64,000 nt of DNA. It comes from Rhizomys pruinosus. Lineage: Eukaryota; Chordata; Mammalia; Rodentia; Spalacidae. The notes beneath the pieces are model-generated. The model was not told the DNA's origin and searched no databases. It saw only the letters and a list, made by a program, of their open reading frames with translations. The stretch lies in the NCBI GenBank assembly GCA_009823505.1, contig VZQC01003052.1:1073677-1137676 (forward strand), given 5' to 3'. Positions 22,066 to 32,689 of this stretch are shown here, piece after piece. Position 1 is the stretch's first letter. Every line of letters starts with the position of its first letter. The position numbers and the translations under genes were made by a program.

Positions 22066-22202
22066 AAGCCGGGCGTGGTGGCGCACGCCTTTAATCCTAG
22101 CACTTAGGAGGCAGAGGCAGGCAGATCTTTGTGAGTTCAAGGCCAGCCTGGTCCACAGAGTGAGTTCCAGGACAGCTGGGACTANAAAAAAAAAAAAAAA
22201 AT
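22066..22202 (+). mobile_element. B1 SINE in provirus, with missing 3' part
   Basis: Forward B1 from 'gccgggcgtggtggcgcacg' to 'gctgggacta', then a single n at 22185 and an A run. The usual 'cagggagaccctgtct' segment is missing exactly at the n, so sequence was lost in a join. Flanks 'attaacattcaa' and 'attaatattcaa' are the target duplication. Confidence 0.92.
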
Positions 22203-22509
22203 TAATATTCAAAATACATTTAAAGGCCTAAAATTTGGATACTATAGACATCTCTAAATTTATTAACTCTGAGTCTATGAAATGTTTCACAACAGGTGGT
22301 AATTTTTATAGAAATTAACCTCTGAGTTGACTGTTTAAGGATCCTATTTTCTAAGATGACATTTTGGGGTTGTGTTTGCTTTCAAAAAGGTAACTTGCTT
22401 GCTTTGGGATTCTCTATTTTTTTGAGATCCCTATGGACAAGATTCAGGGCTGGAAATGAAATCTTGAACTGGCTTTTGTTTTGGGTGGGGCAGTTTTGTT
22501 GCCCCTTGG

Positions 22510-22662
22510 GACTGGGTGTGGCGGCGCACACCTTTAATCCCAGTCCTTGAGAGGCAGAGGCAGGCAGTTCTTTGTGAGCTCAAGGCCAGCATGGTCTACA
22601 GAGCAAGTTCTAGGCCAGCTGAGACTAAAAGGAGACACTGTCCCAAAAAGAAAAAAAAAGGA
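22510..22662 (+). mobile_element. B1 SINE in provirus
   Basis: Forward, moderately diverged B1 ('gactgggtgtggcggcgcac' to 'gacactgtcccaaaaag'). Confidence 0.9.
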
Positions 22663-24271
22663 AAGCATATGTGTGAGTGTTGGTAATTCCCACAGGCATG
22701 GAAATTACACATGTGTATGTGACTATTGGTAATTTTCAACCTGAAGTAAATAACATGGGGTTAGAGAAAATAAATATCAGGTAGCTGTCTCCATTGAAAT
22801 AGTTCTTGCATTGGGCAGGTCCCCAAGGGACTCACAGCTCCTGGCCACAAGGGTGTGTACCATACACACAACTCTGGCTGGAGAGTGGAATCCCCTGGTG
22901 CCTAAGGTCCCTGCCTTACTCCCAATCCCATCTGGTCAGTGGGCTGGGCCTTAGGTGTGAGTGAGAGTTGTTTTTGAGTAAAAGGATGCATCAAGCATAT
23001 TGGAGTCAGTAAGAGGCATGTGGGCAAGATAAATGTGTGTGTTTGAGATGGCTGGGGCTTATTGTCCTGTACTGGGAGGAGGTGTCGAGATGTCTTCTAG
23101 GCAGAGAAGGTATGGAAAGGCTGAACAAGGAATTGGGATTGTGCTGTTTTTACTGATGGATAAAGGGAGAGAGACAGTGCAAACCACAAGCCAGTTTTTG
23201 GGTTTAGAGACATGTCTCCAGAAGAAATACATGTATCCCCAGATTTCTAGGTGATTTTCCTAATACTTTTTGGGTTCAAGGGCCCCCGCACTAGACTCTA
23301 GCAGGCTTATCTGGGAAGGTGATCACCTTTGTCTTTAATGACCCAGTAGGGTGCCTGTCAGTAGCTGTGAGAAGCAGGCTGCTCCACGAGTTGAGCCTTG
23401 GTTAAAGCATGTGTGTGAAAAATCTACCCAGATGGTTTTAAAAACGTAAAGATCATTACTGTAGAATTTCTGAGTCAGAAACAAATAACTGACCCAATTT
23501 AATCCTAAATTAAAAATGGGAAAATTTACCTCACAGCTAGAGGACCTCAGTACTGTATAAACTGTAAAGTTTAAAGGTTGTTATGTTCACTGTTATAAAC
23601 TTGAGTCATATTTTACTCTGATTTAGAGTTTTCATCAAGGTGTTGAAGTTTTGGGTTTGAAACTAGTTAAACATACTTGCTTTATGCAACTGTTTAAATA
23701 AATAGGCTTGCATCTAATGCTAATGATTTACTTGATATCAAGTTGATTCACAAGTGAACTGTCATGGGAGCTAAAACTGTTAAACATTTCCCTTTTATTA
23801 TTCTTAGAAGATTCACCTGTTTTTTTTCATAAGCAAAAAGTACCTCTTCTTAAAAGTGCACTATGCAGATGTTTTACTCCTTTTCCATTGAGTTTGAGTT
23901 AGGAGCTGTTACCTTGTAGCAGATCAGTATTAACAGCCTCTGTTTTCCTGGTGAACCAGCTAGATGTTAATACTTAGTAAATATGCACAATTAAGGGTTA
24001 ATCTGTTTATGAATGTTATGTCTCATGGTATTAAAAAGGATATAAAAAGTAAAAAAAATGTTAAAGGTATTTTTTGTAAGGATTTATGTAAAGATGATAA
24101 AAAGTCTATGCGAGTGATAAAAGTCTGAGAAGGTTTGTTGTGACAGGTAAAAAGGACACTATATAAATAAGCTTAATTTTCTAATGTTCAGTCAACTAGT
24201 TTAAGACTCAAAATGTAAATATAGTCAAGGTTTGTTTAAGAGTGTTCAGTTTTTGCATATCACATGGCTTC
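22663..24271. other. Provirus interior, unrecognised
   Basis: A/T-rich sequence between SINEs and the N gap. I see no retroviral protease, reverse transcriptase or integrase motif in any frame. It may be a heavily decayed pol region, or a non-coding interior as in VL30-like defective elements. Confidence 0.4.
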
Positions 24272-24305
24272 CCCTGCAATCTATTCCCTTCATTGAAACA
24301 GCCTA

Positions 24306-24900
24306 NNNNNNNNNNNNNNNNNNNNNNNNNNNNNNNNNNNNNNNNNNNNNNNNNNNNNNNNNNNNNNNNNNNNNNNNNNNNNNNNNNNNNNNNNNNNNNN
24401 NNNNNNNNNNNNNNNNNNNNNNNNNNNNNNNNNNNNNNNNNNNNNNNNNNNNNNNNNNNNNNNNNNNNNNNNNNNNNNNNNNNNNNNNNNNNNNNNNNNN
24501 NNNNNNNNNNNNNNNNNNNNNNNNNNNNNNNNNNNNNNNNNNNNNNNNNNNNNNNNNNNNNNNNNNNNNNNNNNNNNNNNNNNNNNNNNNNNNNNNNNNN
24601 NNNNNNNNNNNNNNNNNNNNNNNNNNNNNNNNNNNNNNNNNNNNNNNNNNNNNNNNNNNNNNNNNNNNNNNNNNNNNNNNNNNNNNNNNNNNNNNNNNNN
24701 NNNNNNNNNNNNNNNNNNNNNNNNNNNNNNNNNNNNNNNNNNNNNNNNNNNNNNNNNNNNNNNNNNNNNNNNNNNNNNNNNNNNNNNNNNNNNNNNNNNN
24801 NNNNNNNNNNNNNNNNNNNNNNNNNNNNNNNNNNNNNNNNNNNNNNNNNNNNNNNNNNNNNNNNNNNNNNNNNNNNNNNNNNNNNNNNNNNNNNNNNNNN
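24306..24900. other. Assembly gap, 595 N
   Basis: Run of N. Sequences on both sides (24272-24305 and 24901-24986) match, in inverted order, the ends of the segment 56391-57277, so the missing DNA is probably a relative of that segment, where the corresponding interval is about 750 bases. Confidence 0.9.
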
Positions 24901-24986
24901 TCAAAGCTATAATTCAAAATCTGGGGACAAGTGACATGGCCTTCATTTGAGAAGGTACTGGTTTAACCTCTTTATTATCTTGGGTT
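24901..24986. repeat. Segment shared with 56391-56475 (inverted)
   Basis: 'tcaaagctataattcaaaat' to 'ctttattatcttgggttt' is nearly the exact reverse complement of 56391-56475. Together with 24272-24305 it defines a dispersed repeat interrupted by the gap. Confidence 0.85.
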
Positions 24987-25094
24987 TGTTTCGTGGGCTA
25001 TGTTAGAACTTTTTGCCTTCCATGGTTTAAATCATTGTACTTTGAATCCCTAAATGACCTTCATAGACCTTAAAGAACAAACTGTAGGACTTTC

Positions 25095-25350
25095 TGCATA
25101 GGTTTAATGTCAACTTGATACACCTGAGCTGAGAAACCTCAATAATTGCCTTCATTTGACTGGCCTGTGCCCAATGTAAGTGATGCCATTCTGGGCCAGA
25201 TATTTCTATATTGTATACAACAGGCTGAACATGAGCCAGCAACACAAGCCAGTAAGTAGCATTCTTTCCTAGCCTGTGCCACAGCTACTACCACCAGGCT
25301 CTTACCATAAGCTTTTATTATTATTTAGAATATTTTGCCACAGCCATTAA
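25095..25350 (+). mobile_element. Degraded URR1-like element
   Basis: Order of matches to the copy at 18950: 'taatgtcaacttgatacacc', 'tgactggcctgtgcccaatg', 'aacatgagccagcaacacaa', 'ttttgccacagcc'. Several internal deletions, so clearly older than the other two copies. Confidence 0.7.
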
Positions 25351-25621
25351 AAATTTATTAATAGTGCTTAAGTCAATGTTCAAGCTTTACTTAGGAGTTA
25401 TATGGTAATAAAAGTACCAAATTAATTCAAATAGTCCTCTTGGAAGTTTAGCAACCACACTTAGAGCTTTAATCTGATTTAGCAAGAGGGATTTGAGGGG
25501 ACAATATTTTGGCCCCTATCCTCTGAGGTCAACTTGGGTCCTAGGGTCCTGCATCCACAACTTTGTAAATGTCCTTTGGCAGTAAGTCACCAATTGTCCT
25601 GGGCCAGGGAGGTGTTGGAGA
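25351..25621. other. Provirus interior, unrecognised
   Basis: No family or coding motif identified. Confidence 0.35.
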
Positions 25622-25695
25622 TTCACTTAAAAGGACAGCTGGGGCTACAGGGAGACCCTGTCTCGAAAAGACCAAAAGAAAAAAAAAAAAAAAGG
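25622..25695 (+). mobile_element. B1 fragment (3' end only)
   Basis: 'ggacagctggggctacaggg' through 'ctcgaaaagaccaaaag' with an A tail; the 5' two-thirds are absent. Confidence 0.88.
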
Positions 25696-26849
25696 ACTTC
25701 ATCTGGTCAGTGTCTAATCAAGGGAGGAAAGTCCATATAGAGAAGAGACTCCTCATGCTTCAAAGGGCAGTTCTGATCAAGCAAGGCCTGATTTTGTTCT
25801 CACGTAGATGGAACTGTTGACAAGAACCAGGCGCAAGGCGTGAGTGACCCCCTAAGGACTAAGAACCTCAACTGACCTTAACACCAAAACAAACTTCATT
25901 TATCTGAGCTAACTGTGTGATTTTAAACACCCCAACAGGAAACTGTAATCTAAAGAAGAGAAAATTAAATAGCTTATTACCAGAGAGATAGGTGGGAGAC
26001 CTGCTGTGCCAAGTTAGGAATCTACTGTGTCATGTTAGAAAATATCTCAGAGATAGATGACAGATTTAATGTGCCATGCCAGAAAATACCACCTTTTATA
26101 TTCTCATGGTTATGGCCCTCATTCTAGAGCTCTGTATACTAAAACTTTTTTCCAATTCCTCAAACCAGTCCTGTCTCCTGCAGACCCTAGGTAGGGATCC
26201 TCCAATTGCTAATGCATCCAGCACTTCAAGATAATGTGGCTCAGAACCAACTGCATGCAGTCCAAAAGAAGACAATTTGGATGGACTTGTTACCTAAGGA
26301 AAAACTCATACTGTGACTATTGAAAATTCCTGGAGAGCAGATGGTGAGTCCAGACACCATGGACAAATAAACAGAAAAAAAGACAAATAATGGAACCCCT
26401 CATTGAGAGATTCCAGTGGACTTTTAAGTTGGATATTTAATTCACCCTGTTCCTCTCTTGGTTCCCTGCCTAGAAAATGTACCTAGCTACTCTCGCCTTC
26501 ACAGGCACTGGCCAAGGATTTTGTTCTCTCTATAACTGTACTTCTTGGGGTGTTTTAGATAGATCCACTGAGCAGGTACCCCAGTCACCACCTCCTATGC
26601 TCTTTTTCAGCCTGGAAGAAGTCAGGGTGGTCAGCGCCCTGATTCCCTCTTGGCAATTGGGGTAACCTCCTTAGAGGATAATGTGTTAAAAGAGCTAAAA
26701 GATTGGCTAGGCAGTTTAGGGTCAACAACCCCCCCCCCCCCCAAAGAGCCAGTTTCTTTCTCAGCTGAGAGCTGAGGACTTCCTGGATTTGCCAGTGGTC
26801 CCATCCTTCTGGTTGTTCTGACTCATGGCTCATACATCCTTAACTCACT

Positions 26850-26930
26850 TGTCAGTTCTGTTGACCAGCATCCTAAACCAACTGGTGGTCTTCATGAAAG
26901 AACAATTAGGTGCATACTACTGATGGCTCT
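26850..26930 (+). pseudogene. Possible env (TM) scrap of the provirus
   Basis: A short hydrophobic frame containing Ile-Leu-Asn-Gln-Leu-Val, about 390 bases before the polypurine tract, is where the membrane-spanning end of a gammaretroviral Env would lie, and its pattern resembles that region. It is only about 25 codons and ends in a stop. The identification rests mainly on position. Confidence 0.4.
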
Positions 26931-27019
26931 CAGGTCGGACCACATCAGACTTGACCAAAACGGTATAAATAATTATTATTCTGACAGAAAGCCATATGAT
27001 GATGTCATCCAAATGGACT

Positions 27020-27256
27020 AAATATATATATATATATTTTTTTTTAATTTAATTTTATTTTTTTATGTGTATGAATGTACTGTCTGCATGTAGGTTTGTG
27101 CACCCGTGTCACGGAAGTCAGAGGAGGGTGTCGGATTCCCCTGGAACTGGAGTTAAAGATGGTTCTCAGGCTCCATGTGGATGCTGAGGATTGAACCCAG
27201 GTCCTCTGCAAGAGCATTTGGTGCTCTTAACTGCTAGGCCATCTCTCCAGCCCCCT
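27020..27256 (-). mobile_element. (TA)n plus B2 SINE in provirus
   Basis: TA repeat and T-rich tail, then a reverse B2 ending 'catctctccagccc'. 'ctaaatat' on both sides is the likely target duplication. Confidence 0.93.
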
Positions 27257-27305
27257 AAATATCTTAAAATAAAGAGACCAAGATTGGTCTGTAAGAGTAC
27301 CCACA

Positions 27306-27317
27306 GGAATGGGGGAA
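27306..27317 (+). promoter_or_regulatory. Polypurine tract
   Basis: The purine-rich 'ggaatgggggaa' stands directly before the TG of the 3' LTR, the expected place for the plus-strand primer. One t interrupts the run. Confidence 0.88.
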
Positions 27318-27842
27318 TGTAAAGAGGGGCCAATTATAAGGGAACAAGATAGACTCCACTTTTCTATTTTGTGGAAATACCATCTGAGAAACAGCCCCCC
27401 ATCCTCAGATTCCAGGAGAAACCACAGAATATCTCAGTAGCTAACAGGGAGGGACCAAAGGTTGTTTGTTGAAAATAACTAACAGGGAAAGACTGAAGTT
27501 AAACATGTTTGCTCTTCCACCAGGATGTACTCAGTGAGTAAACCCCCCCCCCCATGGCGCCACCAAAGCTGCCAGGTGGCCCTGACCTATCAGTTTAAAA
27601 ATCATGCTTCCTCAGTCCCTATGAATCTATATCAAAATGTCAAAACTGGAAAATTCCCCGTTCGCAGTTTTTCCTTTTAAAAGACCGCCCCCTCCCTCCC
27701 CAGCTACGGGACAGCTTCTCCCAGCCTGTTGTCAGGAGGGTGGCGGTTCAAGCTCAGCTTGAATTAAAGACTCTATGCATTTACATTGGAGAGCCGAGTG
27801 TCCTGGTGGTCTTTTGGGGGTCCCAGTGATCTGGGCATAACA
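27318..27842 (+). repeat. 3' LTR of the ERV1 provirus
   Basis: 525 bases, 'tgtaaagaggggccaatt' to 'gatctgggcataaca'. It contains a GC-rich block with 'cccctccctccccagctacg' near 27690 and 'gaattaaagactctatgc' near 27760, which may be the end of R. It is uninterrupted and so the better reference for the family. By eye it is about 90-95% identical to the 5' copy over shared parts. Confidence 0.93.
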
Positions 27843-27926
27843 GCTCTGTAGACCAGGCTGGCCTTGAACTCACAGAGACCCACCCGCCTCTGGGATTAAA
27901 GGCATGTGCCACCACACCCAGATCCT
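27843..27926 (-). mobile_element. B1 SINE, head-side half (split by provirus)
   Basis: Starts 'gctctgtagaccaggctgg' and ends 'gccaccacacccagatcc'. Joined to 20522-20593 after removing one 'gctc', it restores a B1 apart from a small later deletion. Confidence 0.92.
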
Positions 27927-28084
27927 TTTTTTTTTAGACATGGGGGAGTGGGTAAGAAATCCCAACCAAGGGTAAGGAACTTTTGGCAACTGATGGCTCC
28001 TGAGAGGAGGAGAGATAATCTCTTAAAAGGATGGAACTCTTGATAGGTCTGCCAGGCTCCAGTGGAAGGTTGCACACTGAAGGA

Positions 28085-29293
28085 CTGTTTTAGCTTCCCG
28101 TTGCTGTGATAAAACAAGGGGACGTATACAAGAGTTTGAGAGGAGTGAGCATGTGTCATGTAGGGGAGGCACGGTGGCAGGAGGTGGCTGGAACAGGAGT
28201 TGAAAGCAGAGGCTCACATTTTCATGCAGGCACAGGAAGCAGAGGGTGACTGGAAATCTGGCCAAGCTTAAGAACTCCCAGAGCTCCCCTGCCCCCCAGT
28301 GACACACTTCCTCTAACAAGGCCACACCTCCTAAAATCCCCCAAAATAGTGCCACCAGTGGGTGGGGTGGAGGGGAACGACAAAATGTCCAAATACTTGG
28401 AAACCCAAGTAGACATTCTCATTCAAACCACCACATTCCACTTCCTGGTCCCCATAGGCTCATGACCATATAAAAAGAAAAATGCCTTTAGTCCAACCTT
28501 TAAAAGTCCCCATAGTCTTTACCAGTCTCAATACTACTCAGAAGTGCAGAGTGCAGTCTCTTCTTGATACTCAAGACAGTTACATACTTTAACATACAAT
28601 GGGACTGAATACTCATTCCCATTCCAAAAGGGGAGAATGGGGGCAGAGTGAGGAAATAACCAAATCTAGTACCTCTGTACCTGACTGCTGGGACTTACTT
28701 CCAGAGGGCTTAGATGGCTCACCCCTCGGCTTGCTGCATGCAGCACTTCTCTCCCCTGGGGTTGGCGCTGTTCCCTGTGTGCAGCTCTCCTCGGCAGATG
28801 TCTCTCAGCACTAGCGTCTCCACTGTTGTCTTGGGGTCTCCACTGACAACCAGACTTCACCTTTACAGCGTCCTGCAATGGGATGGCCCTGCTGCGTACT
28901 GCCTGGCCTTGGCAGCTCTCTGAAACTGTGGAGGAAGAATCGATGAGCCCTTTACTCTTGCATCTTTCATGCCTTTAATGCCAGCACCACGTGAATGACA
29001 CTGCCAGGTTCAGCTGCCATCCTGGGATGGAGTCTGGCCAGCTTCATTCTCTCTACCAGAAGCTTTTCTATGCTGTGGTTTTCTAGGTGTAAACAAAACA
29101 CAACACAACACAACACAACCCTGAGCCAGGTTCCTTTGCTTAGGTGTGTGTGGTCTTTCCATTGTTTAAATGCAAATCTCAGAGCATCTCCTCATCAAAG
29201 AGATGGTCTTCAGCTTATGACTTGGCCCCAACTTTAATCTTCCTGGTGCTCTTTTTCAGTGCAAACTGTACATTCTGCATTTCTCTTTAAAAT

Positions 29294-29340
<47 letters not shown>

Positions 29341-30430
29341 CTTTTTGGTCTTTTTGAGATAGGGTCTCCCTGTATCTCCAGCTATCCTGGAACTCGCCAG
29401 GCTGGCCTTGAATTCACAGAGATCCACCTGTCTCTGCTTCCCAAGTCCTAGGATTAAAAGCATGTGCCACCATGCCTGGCTTAAAAAAATATTTTTATGT
29501 GTATGAATGTTATGCCTGCTTGTGTATAAGTGCACCTGAGCCATGCAGTGCCTATGGAGGACAGAAGAGGGTGTCAGATCACTTGGAACCGAAGTTATGG
29601 AATGTTGTTAGCTGCCATGTGGGTGCTGGAATTTGAACTCCAGTCTTCTGTAAGAACAGACAGTGCTCTTAACTGCTGAGCCTTCTCTCCAGCCCTCTAT
29701 TCTGCATTTTTTTTTCCTGTTGCATTTACTCCATTGTAGATCTATGTAATCATCATTAATAGCCATAACACCATTTTCTGTTAGGCTATTTTGAAATTTC
29801 CTCTGCCTAAGAAATCCATTGCTTTTCAATTTAGCTTCAGGCAAACCCTTACTTAGGCTGTGGGCAGACAGCAGCTAGACTCTGCCAAAATAACCCAGTT
29901 GCTGATTAAGTCCTTACTTCTCTCTGGAAGTACTTCGCTTTCAGCACTACTTCCAGGATCCTACTAGAACAGCCTATGAAGGTCTGCTTACAGCATTCAA
30001 CCACTTTTCTAGTCAAAACTTCCGAAGTCTCCCACCTTGCTCCAAAACCCTACATGGTCAGGCTCTTCACAGCAACACCCCGTTCCTTTTGCCAACTTTT
30101 ATATTGGCTACTTTTCTGTTGCTGTGATAAAACACTATGACCTAGGGAACTTACAGAAAGAAGAATTCATTTGAAAGGACATAGAATCTGTCATGGAGGG
30201 GAGGCATGGGACAGGAGGTGGCCAGAGCAAAAGCAGAGGCTCAGATCTTCAAGCAGGCACATGAGGCAGAGGGTGACAGGAAATCTGGCAAGGCTTAACT
30301 CTCAAAGCCTGCCTTCAGTGATGCACTTCCTCCAACATGGCCACACCTCCTAAAACCTCTCAAAACATGCCACCAATTGGTGACAGAAATGTCCAAATAC
30401 CTGGAGCCTATGGGGGATGTTCTCATCAGA
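28085..30430. mobile_element. Rodent repeat with direct terminal repeats
   Basis: Two similar blocks of about 340 bases in the same orientation (28085-28436 and 30096-30430) share 'cgttgctgtgataaaac', 'gcagagggtgac', 'ggaaatctgg' and 'ggccacacctcctaaaa'. They bracket about 1.66 kb that also reads like a known medium-reiteration rodent repeat. The LTR-interior-LTR arrangement resembles an RMER-type element, but I am not certain of the family. A SINE pair (29283-29695) is inserted inside. No coding sequence is recognised. Confidence 0.6.
29283..29695 (-). mobile_element. (TTTA)n, B1 and B2 pair in the 28-30 kb repeat
   Basis: About 12 TTTA units (29289-29340), a reverse B1 (29341-29480) lacking a few internal bases, then an older reverse B2 (29483-29695, head 'ttctctccagccc'). 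'attctgcattt' flanks the composite on both sides. Confidence 0.88.
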
Positions 30431-32413
30431 TCTCTACAAGGACATTTGGAGACACAAATCAGACTCTGTAGGCCTTATTATATAGATAATAGAGTACATT
30501 ACATTTGGCCGGGCAGCAAGGGGAGGTGCCAGTAGGGAGGGGATCAAACACCATCCAATTATTTTGTATGCAGATTGCAAAAATTCAGTAAAAATGGTAG
30601 TTTCATTACATTGAAGCTCAAATACTTGAGCTCTGTTTTATTTTCACGGTTAGGTAAATTGCGGAGCCCATAGGCCTGGAATGAGCTAGCGATAACAATG
30701 TGATGGACACTGTGTTAGGTGAAAGAGTGTCTGAGGGGTCCTGCCTGCTGGTGTTCCCAACAAGTCACTTGATTTCTCACACAGCTGAATTATTTTATGG
30801 CAAAATCTCAATGCTTCATTTCTATGCCTGACTTCCTGATTGCACATATAATTTGCTGAGATTTTATTCATTTTATTTACATCTGGCATATTTTACCCAA
30901 CCCAAATTATAGCTGTTTAAAATCAGTTTGTAATCTGTTTGAATCCTAGGTCACGGTTGCATGATCATTGTTGAGGCAACAGAATAATTGTGTAGCAGTC
31001 CCCATGTCTAATCAGTGCTGTTTTCAGTCTGTGCCCTCTTGAGCTAGACAATATTATTACTTCACTAATTTTAGATTAGTCCTTGGCATTATCTCTTCAG
31101 AATAAAGAACATGGATCACGATGGCCAATACCTTTGTGAATCCTCTAGATGGCACACCAGTTACAGCACACCTACTCCAGGAGTGTCCAGGAAGAAAGGA
31201 GATCGGGCACGCAGGGGTCCTGTGGACTATATGGCCATTCTATCTCGGGACAGATCTACTTTACAAGCTTTCATACTGACATTTTATCTAAGCTCTTGCT
31301 TGAAGGAATGTAATACTGCAAATATATAGAATAAAAAATTTCAAAATCTTGAGCTGTGTCCATAGACCTCAGGGCACAGGCTCTGTGGGGACCACATATC
31401 TGAGCATCTCTTGACTGCACCTGTGCATGCCTTGTAGAGAAATGGCAGCCTATGCTTACCTGCATTTCTGTCACAGAGGGTGTGGCCTAGCACAGGCTTT
31501 CACTGTTGTCCCTACTTGTAAAGAAGTCATCACTGTTGGACAAATTTAACCGGTAGGAAACCCTGAAGTTCTGGTGATGCTGCAACTTCCAAACATAGAA
31601 AGATTTGACTTAGAGCTTTGGATAGAGTCTGGGATAAGGGAAAGGGAGGACAAATGTAAGATTTCCAGTGTGTCACTTTTCCTGCTTTCATTGTCTAATA
31701 GAAAGCCGATTAAAGTATCACTTTGATTTCTTTTGCCAAATGTCTGGATTTTCCTGTAATGACTTTTTAACAGCAAAAGCAATTGAGATCCTTTGGAACT
31801 GTTTAATGAAGTTCTGGATCTCAATATGGTATGGTAAATGTGATTTCCATACATCAAGTAGTGTAAGGAATATATAACTATATTATATTTACCTACTTGA
31901 TAATACCATAGTTACCTTAATGGATATGATTTCCATAGAGCTTTTATTTCATTATGATTGCTCCAAAAGTTAACCACACTGAGACTTCTACTTGCCATGT
32001 TACCAGTGAAGTCAAACAGGTATATTTTAGGGTCACTATTATCCTGCCTGTTTCAGGGTGTACCTGAGAAGGCATTGGAATCTGTTTTCATCATTCAGTA
32101 CACCTACTCATTAACTAGTTCTGAGAATATCTGAAATTAGGTTACAGATGTGGTCATTATTCTTAAGGTCCTCATCCATGAGCAATGCAGAATGCTTTTA
32201 TTGAATTTTTATGTGTTTCATACATAATTTTTTAGTCAGTCCTAATTGCCATTATATCTGCTTCTTCCTTGGCACCCTCTCTCAACACCCCCCCCCCAAA
32301 GTTCACACCTTATATCATTCCTGCTAGAGCCCATTGTGCCAAATTACTCTCCCTGCTCACTCCTCAGTGCCAGCTTCTCTTCTGAGCTCTAGTTGGCCTA
32401 TCTGGAGTCTCTC
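30431..32413. other. Unique A/T-rich sequence
   Basis: About 2 kb with no recognised repeat apart from a C run at 32289-32297. A 72-codon frame at 31111 and frames near 31546 have no domain I recognise. Low repeat content marks it as a place to test for conserved non-coding DNA. Confidence 0.5.
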
Positions 32414-32635
32414 TCTCTTTTTTTTATTTATTCTTTATGTGTATGAACGTACTGTCTGCATGCAGGTCTGTGCACCCGTGTCGTGCAATGCTGCGGAGGT
32501 CAGAAGAGGGCGTTGGATTCCCCTGGAACTGGAGTTAAAGATGGCTCTCAGCCGCCATGTGGGTGCTGGGGATCGAACCTGGGTCCTCTGCAAGAGCAGT
32601 CGGCGCTCTTAACCACTAGGCCATCTCTCCAGCCC
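32414..32635 (-). mobile_element. B2 SINE (young)
   Basis: Reverse B2 with near-consensus body, flanked by 'tggagtctct' on both sides (32404 and 32637). Confidence 0.95.
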
Positions 32636-32689
32636 CTGGAGTCTCTTTTATAAAGAAGGTCAGGTCTTCCTCACCTGACCACCACCTGC

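Larger units (their letters stand above)
20594..27842 (+). mobile_element. Gammaretrovirus-like (ERV1) provirus, defective
   Basis: A 7.2-kb plus-strand provirus: 5' LTR (20594-21340), proline-type primer binding site (21343-21360), leader with a splice-donor-like 'ccagtaagtg', a gag start that stops after 12 codons, a long decayed interior, an env-like scrap, polypurine tract and 3' LTR (27318-27842). The 4-base 'gctc' occurs immediately outside both LTRs, as expected for gammaretroviral integrase, and the two flanks join into one B1. The interior contains B1 copies, a URR1 fossil, a B2 and a 595-base N gap. No intact gag, pol or env frame is present. Confidence 0.9.

Noticed and set aside
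23033..23254. 73-codon frame in the provirus interior as a viral gene
   Set aside because: No similarity to gag, pol or env motifs; isolated and short.
24232..24934. Frames of more than 200 codons across the gap
   Set aside because: They consist almost entirely of N.
31111..31329. 72-codon plus-strand frame in unique DNA
   Set aside because: No domain, no splice sites or conservation evidence available by eye.
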